A stretch of DNA of 64,000 nt from an uncultured Clostridia bacterium (GCA_944363505.1 CALVUD010000003.1:193783-257782); one strand, 5' to 3'. Numbered from the stretch's first letter, positions 1-9,805 are shown. Notes: generated from the sequence alone by a model not told the origin. Program-made: numbers and translations.

Positions 1-2574
1 ACGGTGCGCGCTGCGTCCGCAAGGGACGTTTACAGGAATTTGACGTTCAACGTCACTACGAAAGAAATTTCGCGCTTCGAAATATACCGCGGAACGGGAG
101 AAGAAACCGACAAGCCGATCGCGTATTCGACGAAAAGCGAAACTACTTATTCCGGCGAAGTCAAACTGCACGCCGCGGAACGTTTTTATTCCGCAGCCGA
201 ACCGCACAGCGCTTATTCCGCTCTCGAAAACGACATAATATGGCAGTCTTCCGACCCCGAGCTTGCGAGCGTGGACGCAACGGGGCTGGTAACCCCGCTG
301 AAACAAACCGACGAGCGCGTTCAGATCACAGCCACGACTTACGACGGTTCGGGCAAACAGTTTTCCGTGAGCTTCACGGTGGATCTTAGCGAGGCTTTGG
401 CAAGCGACAGCGTAACGTATCTGTCCGACAGCGCTCTGTTCGGCGCGAGCGCGGGCATAATTAAGGCGTGGCTTGCCGAAAACGTCTTGCTCGTGTCCGA
501 AGCCGAGATCGAAGAAAACGACGATTCACGCCCCGCTGACGGCTTCAGGAGCTTTGACGTAAGTTACGACGGGATCTCCGTTACGGTGCGCGTCGAATAC
601 GCCGAGAACGACTGGGGATTCGGGAACGTGGAGGAACTGATTTATTCGGGCAACGGATATCAGCCGTTTACCGTAACGGACTACTCCACGGGCGAAAGCA
701 TCAGGTCGGGGTTCACCGCCTCCAGCGACGCTCCCGATGTCCTCAAAGTCGACGCCGAAAACATGCACCTGATACCTCTGAAAGCGGGAACGGCGACGGT
801 GTCGCTCACGATGAACGGAGAGACCGTGCAAAAAACCTTTACCGTCAGAGAGCGCCCGGTGGCGTTCGATCTGACGCTCCAAAAAACAGACGGCGAACGC
901 GGTATAGCGCGCGACAGGTACTGGGGCAATTATTGGCTGGATTCCGAGGGTAATCTGACCAAAACAATGTATTTCGGCATAAAGAACGACGCGAACACTT
1001 TCGAAGTGCGCTGGTATGTGAGTACGGGCGAAAACGGCGAAACTTTGGCGGAGCTGACTCCCGCTTACGACGAAACGCAGTCCGTTTACGTCACCTTTAC
1101 GGACGCCGCGGCGGGACAGAACGTAACCTTGACGGCGAAGCTATATATGCAGGGCAGGGTCGTCGACAGCATGCAGCGCAGTTTTACGTTCCGTATGCTT
1201 GAAAAACTCAACTCCGTCAACGTTTATACGGCGGCGGATTTCGGAAAAGTATACGATTCCTATCCCACCTACGATTACGCGATGCAGGCGGACATTCGCG
1301 CCGACAGGATGTTTTCTTCCATGATGGGCAGCGTTTACGGCAACGGCTTCCTTTACGACGCCGCGGGCATAACGATACCCGACGACGGCGATTCCGCGCT
1401 CAGGTACCGCTGGGAAGACATATACAACAGGCTCAGAAACGATTATTTCGGCGGGGCGACGCCTTCTAAAGAATTAATGCTCGATCTGATGGAAGAAAAG
1501 GGTCTGGACGAACTGACGATCTATAATCTGAAGATACGCGGGGCGGAAACGCTCGAGGATGCGGTGGACACTTATTCCGTTATCGGCTACGCTCTCGGTT
1601 ATTATAACGAACCCGCCATGGACGTCAACATTCCGCGCGACCCCCCGATGGCGATAAAATACTGCGAAATCTACAATTCCGAGCGCGGCATACAGCTTGA
1701 ACGCGTCAACGACGTATTGATAGAGGGATGCATACTGGGCGATAACTCCAGACACTCGGTTTTCTCGTTCAATCATCTGGAGCCGCTGAGAAGGTATCCC
1801 AATTATTTCTACGAATTCGACGCTTCGGGCAAAGTCGTTTCGGTAACGCCCAATACCTATACCGACGACCGTCGTCCGGGTTATAATCTGACCCTTAAAA
1901 ACAACGTCTGCAAGATGAGTTCCGGACCCGCCATGGTGTTCTCGGGAACCGGTCTGCCCGGCGGATACAACTATAACTGGGGCGATTATTCGGTGGCGCC
2001 GAACATAACGGTGGAAGGCTCTCTCAAGATCTACAACTGGATGACGAAAGACGAGTTCTATACCTGCGTCAAAGATCTGATAACGTACTATCTCGTTCTG
2101 GTCGCGGGAAAGGACTACGAGGGTTTGGTCAACACGTTGCTCGGCGATTATCTCGAAAAGGTCGTGAACGAGTTCCTGGGAATAGCGGAAAACGACAAGC
2201 TTTACTATTCCTACGGCGGCGACAGATATATCGGACTGGGGGTTTTCGGAATGGGCTGTATCTACGGCTGGGATTTCGGCAGGGTAACCATTTCCGACGC
2301 GTCTTCGCCCGACGTCGAGATCGTCAAGATGATGATGACCTATGCGGACGGAAGTCTGCCGAGCAATCTCAAAAAGATCGAAGACCTCGTCAGGCTGCTG
2401 AAAGTACCCGGATTCAACAAGGTTTCCAACAACTGCATGATAATGTGCAACAATTTTTCGTCGGGGCACTCCGACATAGAACCGGGCGATCCCGTTCCCG
2501 CCAACGACGCGATGTACGATATGCTTACGGCGGGTAAAGGCGATGCCGCGCCCTGGGAAGCATACGCGCGATAA
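1..2574 (+). CDS. Ig-like / beta-helix surface protein, 5'-truncated by window edge
   Basis: The reading frame is already open at base 1 (codon ACG) and runs 857 codons to TAA. The GTG at base 4 is unlikely to be the real start, because the next gene (2586-5246) is a paralog whose matching residues begin only after about 115 N-terminal residues. A membrane anchor is therefore probably missing upstream. Visible parts are a BIG2-like Ig domain (IIWQSSDPELASVDATGLV), a second Ig-like segment ending in TVRERPVAF, and a beta-helix-like stretch around RGAETLEDA and RGIQLERVNDVLIEGCILG. Near the C-terminus is CNNFSSGHSDIEPGDPVP. The downstream paralog shares each landmark in the same order, so the pair arose by tandem duplication. 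BIG2 and parallel beta-helix folds are typical of extracellular adhesion or glycan-binding proteins; the ligand is unknown. It is probably cotranscribed with the next gene, 11 nt away. Confidence 0.85.
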   Translation, partial: TVRAASARDVYRNLTFNVTTKEISRFEIYRGTGEETDKPIAYSTKSETTYSGEVKLHAAERFYSAAEPHSAYSALENDIIWQSSDPELASVDATGLVTPLKQTDERVQITATTYDGSGKQFSVSFTVDLSEALASDSVTYLSDSALFGASAGIIKAWLAENVLLVSEAEIEENDDSRPADGFRSFDVSYDGISVTVRVEYAENDWGFGNVEELIYSGNGYQPFTVTDYSTGESIRSGFTASSDAPDVLKVDAENMHLIPLKAGTATVSLTMNGETVQKTFTVRERPVAFDLTLQKTDGERGIARDRYWGNYWLDSEGNLTKTMYFGIKNDANTFEVRWYVSTGENGETLAELTPAYDETQSVYVTFTDAAAGQNVTLTAKLYMQGRVVDSMQRSFTFRMLEKLNSVNVYTAADFGKVYDSYPTYDYAMQADIRADRMFSSMMGSVYGNGFLYDAAGITIPDDGDSALRYRWEDIYNRLRNDYFGGATPSKELMLDLMEEKGLDELTIYNLKIRGAETLEDAVDTYSVIGYALGYYNEPAMDVNIPRDPPMAIKYCEIYNSERGIQLERVNDVLIEGCILGDNSRHSVFSFNHLEPLRRYPNYFYEFDASGKVVSVTPNTYTDDRRPGYNLTLKNNVCKMSSGPAMVFSGTGLPGGYNYNWGDYSVAPNITVEGSLKIYNWMTKDEFYTCVKDLITYYLVLVAGKDYEGLVNTLLGDYLEKVVNEFLGIAENDKLYYSYGGDRYIGLGVFGMGCIYGWDFGRVTISDASSPDVEIVKMMMTYADGSLPSNLKKIEDLVRLLKVPGFNKVSNNCMIMCNNFSSGHSDIEPGDPVPANDAMYDMLTAGKGDAAPWEAYAR

Positions 2575-2585
2575 AGAAGGGAAAA

Positions 2586-5246
2586 ATGAAGAAATTTCTG
2601 ATTGCGGTGATTTGTATCATACCGATAGTGGTGGTGTTGGCGCTGAGCGTTACGTCGAACATTATCCTGTTGACGACGCCGGTAAATCCCGAGAGCATCG
2701 TCGTGAAAAACTCGCGTAACGAGGTTATCGGACAGGGCGAACTGATCACGGTCGACAAGGATACGGAAGATTTTCTGATAGTGGAGATATATCCCAACAT
2801 CACGCCAGACAAAAGCATTATACAGGAGCGTGATCCCGGTGCCGGAGACGGCGAGGTTGAATTGGTGCCGATAGAGGGCACGAACCGCTACCGCATACAC
2901 GCGTTGTCGATGGGCGCCACGGACCTCATTATCCGCGCGGCAAAGAACATAAACGTAGTATATACGCTCAGTTTTTACGTTACCACCACGGAGATCGACT
3001 CGATTTGTATTTACAACGGCGAGGGTGCTCCGATAAACGAGAACGAAGTTTACGACCTGAAGACGGCGGAGCAGTTCTATTACGACATTAATCCGATGGC
3101 GGCGCTTCACGAGTCCAACGTCGAATGGATCTCGGGGAATACCGATATTATCAGGGTCAGCGTGAACGGAACCGTTACGCCCGTTTCCAAAGGCGTAACC
3201 TGGCTGGTGTTGTCCGCCACGGACCGCGAAGGCAATAACCACCGCGCGCAGATATATGTCGACACAACCATGGCGGTGGTGAAAAGGCCGACCATATACG
3301 TTTCCGACAATTCTGCCGACGTCGAAAGTTTGCTGCTCGCAAACGTCGTAACGGGTATAGGAGTCAGCGTCGAGAAAACCGAAAAAATCTCCGACGATCT
3401 GTACGCCATGGACATCTTCTATAACGGCGAACTGACCACCGTAGAGGTGGGGGTCCTTTACTGCGGCGAGGACGAATGGGGATTTACCGACACGCTGGAA
3501 ACGATTTATACGCAAAACGGACCGTATTACGCCACTTTCGGATATTTTATAACGTCCGAACCGATTACCGACGAATCGTTGACGCTGGTTTCGGACAACC
3601 CCGACGTGCTGAGCGTGGAGCGGGTGTCGTTTGCGTCCGTCGGCGCGGGATTCGAACTGAAACCGCATAAGGCGGGCGTGGTTACGCTAAGCGCCGTATA
3701 CAACGGTAAAACCGTGGCCAAACAGATCACCGTCAGAGAGCGCCCCGTTGCGTTTTCGCTGGAGCTTACCACTGCCGACGCACAGCGCGGCATACAACTC
3801 GACAGGGTCTGGGGAACGGAGTGGCTGGACGAAAACAACAATATCACCGACGTTTTCCGACTGGGAATAGTCGGGGACAACAATTCGTTCGACGTTCGTT
3901 GGAGCGTTTCGACCGAAGGGCTTGCCGAAGGCGACGTTTCGCCCGTAGGCGTTTCCAAAGAGGAAGGCTCGCAGACGGCGGTGATAAAAGTTGATCCGGT
4001 GAAGGCTTTGGGCAAAACCGTAACCGTTACCGCTACGCTCATGGTAAACAACCGTCCCGTAGAAGTTTCCAGAAGTTTTACTTTCAAATTCCACGATTTG
4101 CCTGCGGTAAACGTATACGATTTTCAGGACGCGCTGAGCGTTATCGACATCGGAAGCCGTGACATAATCATGCAAAACGACCTTTACGCGACCAACGACG
4201 TGCGTAGCAAAGCGCTGCGTTCCTCGATTTACGGCAACGGCTATACTTTCGATTTCTCGGCGCATCGCCCGTATGAGTCGCAGAGCACGGATTTCGTGTT
4301 CTCGATCGACAACGGAACGCATTTTGCCGAAGGCAAGGATTACGGCAACGGCGTTTACGACGAGGGATTCGTTTTCGAAGAAATAGTCATGCGCGGCGCC
4401 GAAACGCTGGAAGACGCCGAAAAGACTTCGCAGCTGGTCAGAGCGCGCGACGTCCGTAACAGCAAACTCACATACAGATATTGCCAGATTTATAACACGA
4501 CGCGCGGCATCCAGACACAGGACGTTGCGGATATCACCATCGAAGGTTGCATTCTGGGCGACAATTATTCTTCTTCGCTCGAATTCGGCTATAATCCTTC
4601 ACAGGCGAAAAATTGCAGCGTTACGCTGAAAAACAACGTGCTGAAAGCCACCTACGGCGCTTCCATTCAGATCATTCCCAGAATGGTCAATTCGGCGTCT
4701 CTGAATAAAAACATTATCCCGAATTTCAAAGTCGAAGGTTTCCTGGACGTTTACAACTGGAAAAAGAGGAGCGAAGTAAAAGACATACTGACGACAACGC
4801 TGTTTACTTTGGTCAGCGAGGAGTATATAGCGGGAACTTTGCGGGACACTCTGAAAAAAGCCTTGGCGACGGTTATGGACGAGGTCGCGAACGATCCGTC
4901 GTTCAGCCATCTGGTCTATAAATCGGGAGGCGAAGAATACGTGTCGATCGCTGGCGTAGGTCTGGGAATAATGTGCGCGCTGGATCTTACCGGCGTGGAT
5001 ATACCGAAAGAGAGCGGAGTAAGCGCGCAATTCGTTTATTTCCGCGACGAAAACGGCGAACTTCTTCCCGCGCTGAAAGGCGTTCAGGCGCTGTTGAATC
5101 TGTTCAACGTGGAAGGGCTGTCGATAGACAACGACTGCTTCCTGATCTGTTCGGACTTCTCCTCCGGAGCGCCCGCGATAGAGCCGGGGGATCAGATTCC
5201 CAACGACCACACGCTTTACGACCGCCTGACGGGCAGGAGCGCGTAA
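2586..5246 (+). CDS. Membrane-anchored Ig-like / beta-helix surface protein (paralog of the preceding gene)
   Basis: An 886-residue protein. Residues about 1-28 form a Lys-led hydrophobic anchor without a lipobox Cys, so I infer an uncleaved N-terminal membrane helix with an extracellular body. A BIG2-like Ig domain sits near residues 170-227 (VEWISGNTDIIRVSVNGTV). A second Ig-like segment at about 325-385 ends in VRERPVAF. A conserved RG-x(8)-W block lies at 400-445, and a beta-helix-like stretch with TRGIQ...ITIEGCILGDN at about 595-700. The start ATG is preceded by AGAAGGG. It follows its paralog by 11 nt and is followed by a terminator, so the two form the end of one transcript. The function is probably surface binding; no catalytic residues are recognisable. 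Confidence 0.88.
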   Translation: MKKFLIAVICIIPIVVVLALSVTSNIILLTTPVNPESIVVKNSRNEVIGQGELITVDKDTEDFLIVEIYPNITPDKSIIQERDPGAGDGEVELVPIEGTNRYRIHALSMGATDLIIRAAKNINVVYTLSFYVTTTEIDSICIYNGEGAPINENEVYDLKTAEQFYYDINPMAALHESNVEWISGNTDIIRVSVNGTVTPVSKGVTWLVLSATDREGNNHRAQIYVDTTMAVVKRPTIYVSDNSADVESLLLANVVTGIGVSVEKTEKISDDLYAMDIFYNGELTTVEVGVLYCGEDEWGFTDTLETIYTQNGPYYATFGYFITSEPITDESLTLVSDNPDVLSVERVSFASVGAGFELKPHKAGVVTLSAVYNGKTVAKQITVRERPVAFSLELTTADAQRGIQLDRVWGTEWLDENNNITDVFRLGIVGDNNSFDVRWSVSTEGLAEGDVSPVGVSKEEGSQTAVIKVDPVKALGKTVTVTATLMVNNRPVEVSRSFTFKFHDLPAVNVYDFQDALSVIDIGSRDIIMQNDLYATNDVRSKALRSSIYGNGYTFDFSAHRPYESQSTDFVFSIDNGTHFAEGKDYGNGVYDEGFVFEEIVMRGAETLEDAEKTSQLVRARDVRNSKLTYRYCQIYNTTRGIQTQDVADITIEGCILGDNYSSSLEFGYNPSQAKNCSVTLKNNVLKATYGASIQIIPRMVNSASLNKNIIPNFKVEGFLDVYNWKKRSEVKDILTTTLFTLVSEEYIAGTLRDTLKKALATVMDEVANDPSFSHLVYKSGGEEYVSIAGVGLGIMCALDLTGVDIPKESGVSAQFVYFRDENGELLPALKGVQALLNLFNVEGLSIDNDCFLICSDFSSGAPAIEPGDQIPNDHTLYDRLTGRSA

Positions 5247-5282
5247 TCGACGTTTAATCCGAAAATACCGTTAAGTGCATTA

Positions 5283-5309
5283 AAACCGCGCCGTAAAGCG
5301 CGGTTTTTT
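5283..5309 (+). terminator. Rho-independent terminator after the paralog pair
   Basis: A 9-bp perfect stem, AAACCGCGC / GCGCGGTTT, has a 6-nt loop (CGTAAA). The right arm merges with a run of six T. It lies 36 nt after the stop of the upstream gene and before the promoter at 5355. Confidence 0.9.
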
Positions 5310-5354
5310 ATAACGGAGCCGACTTCAGTCGGGCGTCCTAAAATATAAAAGGCG

Positions 5355-5383
5355 TTGACTTCGACGCCGACCTGGTTTAAAAT
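5355..5383 (+). promoter_or_regulatory. Sigma-70-type promoter for the Cys-rich membrane protein / mtnN pair
   Basis: The -35 TTGACT (5355-5360) and -10 TAAAAT (5378-5383) are separated by exactly 17 nt. The -35 lies inside an imperfect inverted repeat (GGCGTTGA ct TCGACGCC), which could be an operator, though this is speculative. The start codon at 5424 is about 35 nt downstream of the expected transcription start. Confidence 0.7.
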
Positions 5384-5423
5384 AACTTTGGCGCGACGCG
5401 CTTAAACCACAGGAGGGACATTT

Positions 5424-6449
5424 ATGGCTCGCAATAAAAAGAGCGGCTGCGGATGCGGCGGTTGTCTGATTAAACTGCTGATAGCGGTCCTGATCGTTGC
5501 GGTCGTTCTGGGAGTCGCGGCGGCGGTTATTCTGAACATGACTCCCGAACAGCTGGGGATCGCCGACGTCGACATCAACGGCACTACGCTGAGGGAAATG
5601 GGGCTTGCCGACGTCAAGATAAAAGAGGTCCTGAAGTTCGTTAAGGACATTCTTAACGCGGACCCCGACGGGATCGTGCAGAATCCTTATTCTCCCGAAA
5701 CCGAAAAAACGACGTCCGAAAACAATCTGCAATCGGCGGTCAACGTGGGTTCTTCCGCAAGCGGGGGGATCGTTTATTCCGACATACTGAAAGACAAGAT
5801 CGTCTATGACGAAAAGTATTTTTACGAGTACAGGGACACCACTTTGGCGTATATTTTCCAGTCGATCCTCGACGAGGGAGAAGCCGCCGTTTCGGAGAGC
5901 AACGGAGCGATAGACTTTTTGCGCGATATTAACGGAAAAGTCGAGGAAATCAGCATATACGCTTCGGGCGCGGGCTACGAACTGAGGACGGTTTTTTCGG
6001 TTGACGTCAGCAAATTCAAATCGGAGATAGAATCCTTGATTCCGCTGAAAATCGTCAGGATACCCGACAGGATCTACCTGGTCTCTTATTCGTCTGTCGG
6101 AGCCGATTCCGACGGAAGACTTGTTACCGACGGCAGGGCGATACGCATTAACGACGTCGAGTCCGTCGTGGCGGACGCGATATTCAAGGTGCTGTCCGAC
6201 GCCGCCGACGAAAGCGTGGAGACCGACGAGAATCTCGGCGACGAAAACACCGTGAACGACCTTATCGGAGAAGGATTCGCCGCTGTCGTAGCCAATCTCG
6301 GCAAAGTCGGCGTGGCGGAGTTCGATCCCGAAACCCGTATCGTTACGGGAGAGATCGCGCTCGGAGCGGGAGGAATCGAAAATCACGCGTTGACGCTTAT
6401 CACTTATACTTCTTCTGACGTCGACGCCGCCGTCGGAGACGAACAATGA
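5424..6449 (+). CDS. Unrecognised membrane protein with Cys-rich N-terminus
   Basis: I do not recognise this 341-residue protein. The N-terminus is basic and carries a compact GCGCGGC Cys/Gly cluster at about residues 8-14, followed directly by one strong membrane helix (about 15-38). The remaining roughly 300 residues are hydrophilic, acidic and mixed alpha/beta in appearance, and would lie outside the cell if the short basic N-terminus stays inside. The cluster sits where it could bind a metal or be acylated, but neither is shown. A good Shine-Dalgarno (AGGAGGG, 5411-5417) precedes the ATG. Its last codons overlap the nucleosidase gene by four bases (ATGA), so the two are probably translationally coupled. 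No link between the two functions is evident. Confidence 0.8.
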   Translation: MARNKKSGCGCGGCLIKLLIAVLIVAVVLGVAAAVILNMTPEQLGIADVDINGTTLREMGLADVKIKEVLKFVKDILNADPDGIVQNPYSPETEKTTSENNLQSAVNVGSSASGGIVYSDILKDKIVYDEKYFYEYRDTTLAYIFQSILDEGEAAVSESNGAIDFLRDINGKVEEISIYASGAGYELRTVFSVDVSKFKSEIESLIPLKIVRIPDRIYLVSYSSVGADSDGRLVTDGRAIRINDVESVVADAIFKVLSDAADESVETDENLGDENTVNDLIGEGFAAVVANLGKVGVAEFDPETRIVTGEIALGAGGIENHALTLITYTSSDVDAAVGDEQ

Positions 6450-7105
6450 GGAAAACCGGGTTTTTAATAGCGATGCCGCGGGAATGCGCGCCGCTTTTGG
6501 AAAAAGCCGAGATATCCGCCGTAAAGCGGGTCATGGGTAAACAGGTGCATATCGGCACGCTTTGCGGAAAACCTTTCGCCGTATGCGTGTGCGGGATAGG
6601 CAAAGTCGCCGCGGCAACGGGAGTCTTCGCGTTGGCGAAGGCGTTTAAGCCCGATGCGATCATAAACGCCGGAGTGGCGGGGGGGCTGGGCGTTACCCCG
6701 CGCGGCGCCGCGGTGATCGCCCGCAAAGTCTGGCAACACGATTTCGACACCACTGCGGCGGGCGACGAACCGGGGCTGTTTTCGGGCGAATGCGACGAGC
6801 GGCTTTCGGAAAGACTGGCGGCGGCTACGCAGGGGATCGCGGGTACGGTGGCGACGGGAGACGTGTTCGTCGCGGACAAAGTCCGCGCGAATCGTATCGC
6901 GGAGTTGTTCGGCGCCTCGGCTTGCGATATGGAGTGCGCGGGGGCGCTGGAGGCGGCAAATGCGTTGGAGATACCGTTCGCCGCGGTAAAATACGTAAGC
7001 GACGGCGCGGATGCCGGAGCGGGGGAGGATTACGGAGACGCTCTCGCACCGCTCGCAGACAGAATTGCGCGGGATACGGAAAGGTATTTTTCTTCGGAAG
7101 AATGA
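6446..7105 (+). CDS. mtnN: 5'-methylthioadenosine / S-adenosylhomocysteine nucleosidase
   Basis: A 219-residue enzyme of the MTAN (Pfs) family, which hydrolyses methylthioadenosine and S-adenosylhomocysteine to adenine plus the thio-sugar in the cytoplasmic methyl cycle and methionine salvage. The match to E. coli MtnN is clear in order: the N-terminal M-x-x-E with Glu13, CGIGKVAAA at about 49-57, INAGVAGGL at 73-81, the HDFD segment near 98, DMECAG with Glu163 as ribose-binding Glu, and VSDGAD with Asp186 as general acid. All key residues are present and the length is normal for the family. The ATG overlaps the stop of the upstream membrane protein (ATGA). Confidence 0.93.
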   Translation: MRKTGFLIAMPRECAPLLEKAEISAVKRVMGKQVHIGTLCGKPFAVCVCGIGKVAAATGVFALAKAFKPDAIINAGVAGGLGVTPRGAAVIARKVWQHDFDTTAAGDEPGLFSGECDERLSERLAAATQGIAGTVATGDVFVADKVRANRIAELFGASACDMECAGALEAANALEIPFAAVKYVSDGADAGAGEDYGDALAPLADRIARDTERYFSSEE

Positions 7106-7127
7106 GGCAAAAAACAAAAAAAGAATC

Positions 7128-7155
7128 GGCCGCGTTTTCGACGCGGCCTAAATTT
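7128..7155 (+). terminator. Probable weak terminator after mtnN
   Basis: An 8-bp stem, GGCCGCGT / ACGCGGCC (7128-7135 and 7141-7148), has a 5-nt loop. It is followed by TAAATTTT rather than a clean T run, so termination may be partial. It sits just before the strong promoter at 7162. Confidence 0.65.
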
Positions 7156-7161
7156 TGGCAC

Positions 7162-7190
7162 TTGACACATTGAATTTAAAATTATATAAT
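7162..7190 (+). promoter_or_regulatory. Full-consensus sigma-70 promoter for the 857-aa lipoprotein
   Basis: TTGACA (7162-7167), a 17-nt spacer and TATAAT (7185-7190) match the consensus at every position. The region between and after is AT-rich. The predicted 5' UTR is about 35 nt, and a GGAGGT ribosome site (7220-7225) precedes the ATG at 7232. The sequence suggests strong constitutive expression. Confidence 0.92.
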
Positions 7191-7231
7191 GGTAGTACAA
7201 AAAATATCCATTCCAAATCGGAGGTAAAAAA

Positions 7232-9805
7232 ATGAAAAGGAAATCAATAGTCGTATTGTTGGTGTTGCTATTGGTGGGCATTCTGGCCTTTACGGCTTTT
7301 GCCTGCAATAACAATAAAGACAAAGATGACGACGACAAAAAGCCGCCGGTAGAAGAAAAACCGGATGATGAGACTCCCGGCTACCTTTCCGAAGCCTTGA
7401 CCTCGGTGGTAAGCGGCGCGGACAGCCTTATCAGAGAACTGGCTGCGATCGAGGATGAAGCTTACATAAGCGCGGGTCTCGAATTCGGCGTTATCGTCGG
7501 CGAGGGCGAGGAGCAGTTCGAACTCGACGTCGCGCTGAACCTCAAAGCCAGCATCAGCGAGAACACCACCAGCAAGAACTGGGCTTTCGTTGAAATCGCC
7601 GTAGGCGGCGAAGAGGGCAATAACGTGGCGCTGTTTGCGGAAGCCGCAGGCGAGAACAAGGAGATCGTTTATCTCGGACAAAGTCTGACCGACGCCGAGT
7701 ATAAATGGTCCAAGCTCAGTCAGCTGGACGTTTCCGAACTGGCGGAAGGCTCCCCGATCGTCGGCAGCCTCCTGACCGGCGAAGGCGGCCTCATTTCCAA
7801 CGTGTACACCGCGATCACCAATTTGAACGCTATGGAGATCGAGGACGATACGTTCGGAAAGGGCACTTTCGGAGATCTCGCGAGCCAGGGCTTTATCGGC
7901 AATTCCGCGCTCAGCAGTCTTATCTCCATGGCGGGAACAATGGCTTCCGAGCTTATTCCCACCACCAAATCTACCGTTAACGGCGACACCGTTTACGAAG
8001 CCACTTTGGACCTTACCGAAGTCAGCTCCCTGCTCAGTGATCTCAGTGCAGGTGGCGAAGGTATCGATCTTTCCGGATTTAAAGACATCATCGACGCCAT
8101 CGGACCCATCCTGCTCGGACTGACCTATGACCAGATCACCAACCCCGACGCCCAGGTTTCCGAGGATCCCGCGGATTATCCGACGATCACCATCGCTATC
8201 ACCATCGGCGAGGACGGCGCCCTCAAGGGTCTCAGTCTCCATTACGATTACGACATCGCTTTGACCGAAGGCACGGATCCCACGTTTGTGGCATTGGATC
8301 TCAAGATCTCCGATCTCGTTGTTTCCTCCACCGCCCAAGCGGTCGAAAGACCCGAAGGCGTTGAAAATGCCGAAGAATTTGCGGCGCACATCGCTCTCGA
8401 CGCCGCCGTTCCCTCCCTTAACGGCGCACAGGCGAGCGCGACCGTCGACCTTTACGTCAACCCCGCCGTCAAACTCGGCTGGGACGCGGACGGCTATGTG
8501 GCGATCGACTTCAGCGACCTCGAAGGATACGCGACGCTCTCTTATCAGAGAGGTAGCGGCGCTCTCGTTCAGAACGTTATGATCGCTCAGTACAACAGCG
8601 AACTCGGCGGATTCGTAATCGACCTCGAACCCGTATTCCAGCTCGCGGGAACGACCAGCGTAAACGGAACATACGATTACTTTATCGCGCTTGACGCTCA
8701 GACCATGTACGATAACTGGATCGCCGACAAAAAAGCCGCGGCAACTACTCCCGCCGCCGCGCCCATGAACGCAGCGTCCGACGTCGATACCATAATCGAT
8801 ACCATAGCGGGAATGGTCACTGCGGGACAGTTCGATTTCGGCGCAGTCATGGAACTTATCAGCCCCGTGATCAACGCTTTCAACTCGATCGGAGCGATCT
8901 TCGAAGACACTTCTTTGGTCGTCTTACCCGACCTTGACGACAACGCGACCAGCGCGACCGTTACCGTTAAACTCGTCAATCTGATGAACAACTTGCTCGC
9001 TTCCGACGGACTTATCGGCGGACTCAAGAGCGACGTCGTTAAATTCGACCTCTATACCGGTATCGGCAACGAAAAGGCTGCCTACACGCTGGCCGAGATT
9101 CTTGACGGCGACGACGTGCTCGGTCATATCGTGACCTTGGTCAACTCGTTGATATATGAAAGCAAACTCGATGCGTGGATCGCTTCCGACGCAAATACGA
9201 TCACCATTGAGAAGAGCGCGACCTGGATCGCTAGTTGGAAAGAGGCTAACGCTAAGGAAGAAGACGAAGAGGACGCCGACTACGACGCAAGAGCCACTAA
9301 GGCTTATGAAGAGTATGTAGCCGGATGCGAAAAAGCGATGTTTGATGCAGCCGTCGCAGCAGTCGGAACCTACGAGGCTTGTGTTACTGCGAATCCCGGT
9401 TCGTTTATCGAGATTGAAAACGTCTACGCATGGGCTGCCAAGCTCGGCATAGAGCTCAGCGCGGATCAGAGCAACCTGTACGAGGCGATAGGCGACATCC
9501 AAGCCACCGTTTCTTACCGTGACGGTATCTCCGCCGAACTCAGTCTTGCGGGTATCACGATCGGCATCAGCGCGAATATCGAAGAATACGTCGCGCCCGC
9601 GACCGACAAGGTCATGGCTAAACCCGCCGAGGTCAGCGGCACCGTGGAAACGACGGTATATTCCAACTACACGGCAAACGATAACGGCAGACTGCTGTAC
9701 AACACGCTGAAAGAGCTTGCCAACGCGGCGCTCCTCAACGTTACCGACGGCACTGACAAGTTCGAACAAACCATCGTTACCGTAACCTTGAACCCTGTGG
9801 TGTAA
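7232..9805 (+). CDS. Surface lipoprotein, small member of the giant lipoprotein family
   Basis: An 857-residue predicted lipoprotein. The signal peptide has a KRK start and a long hydrophobic core, with the lipobox AFAC giving Cys25; position -3 is Ala, slightly off consensus. A charged spacer of Asn/Asp/Lys/Pro (about 26-48) follows, as expected for a lipid-tethered protein leaving the wall. The body has repeated acidic beta-like segments with LLSDLS and GIDLSGFKDIIDAIG. An Ala/Pro linker containing APMNA near residue 510 matches the linkers of the protein encoded from 41453. An acidic helical insert (KEEDEEDADYDA) lies near 675. No catalytic motif is visible. It has its own promoter and terminator, so it is monocistronic. 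I infer shared ancestry with the three giant lipoproteins; the function is unknown. Confidence 0.87.
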   Translation: MKRKSIVVLLVLLLVGILAFTAFACNNNKDKDDDDKKPPVEEKPDDETPGYLSEALTSVVSGADSLIRELAAIEDEAYISAGLEFGVIVGEGEEQFELDVALNLKASISENTTSKNWAFVEIAVGGEEGNNVALFAEAAGENKEIVYLGQSLTDAEYKWSKLSQLDVSELAEGSPIVGSLLTGEGGLISNVYTAITNLNAMEIEDDTFGKGTFGDLASQGFIGNSALSSLISMAGTMASELIPTTKSTVNGDTVYEATLDLTEVSSLLSDLSAGGEGIDLSGFKDIIDAIGPILLGLTYDQITNPDAQVSEDPADYPTITIAITIGEDGALKGLSLHYDYDIALTEGTDPTFVALDLKISDLVVSSTAQAVERPEGVENAEEFAAHIALDAAVPSLNGAQASATVDLYVNPAVKLGWDADGYVAIDFSDLEGYATLSYQRGSGALVQNVMIAQYNSELGGFVIDLEPVFQLAGTTSVNGTYDYFIALDAQTMYDNWIADKKAAATTPAAAPMNAASDVDTIIDTIAGMVTAGQFDFGAVMELISPVINAFNSIGAIFEDTSLVVLPDLDDNATSATVTVKLVNLMNNLLASDGLIGGLKSDVVKFDLYTGIGNEKAAYTLAEILDGDDVLGHIVTLVNSLIYESKLDAWIASDANTITIEKSATWIASWKEANAKEEDEEDADYDARATKAYEEYVAGCEKAMFDAAVAAVGTYEACVTANPGSFIEIENVYAWAAKLGIELSADQSNLYEAIGDIQATVSYRDGISAELSLAGITIGISANIEEYVAPATDKVMAKPAEVSGTVETTVYSNYTANDNGRLLYNTLKELANAALLNVTDGTDKFEQTIVTVTLNPVV

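Noticed and set aside
4..6. GTG at base 4 as a real start of the first gene
   Set aside because: The paralog shows that about 115 residues including the anchor should lie upstream, so the gene is cut by the window edge.
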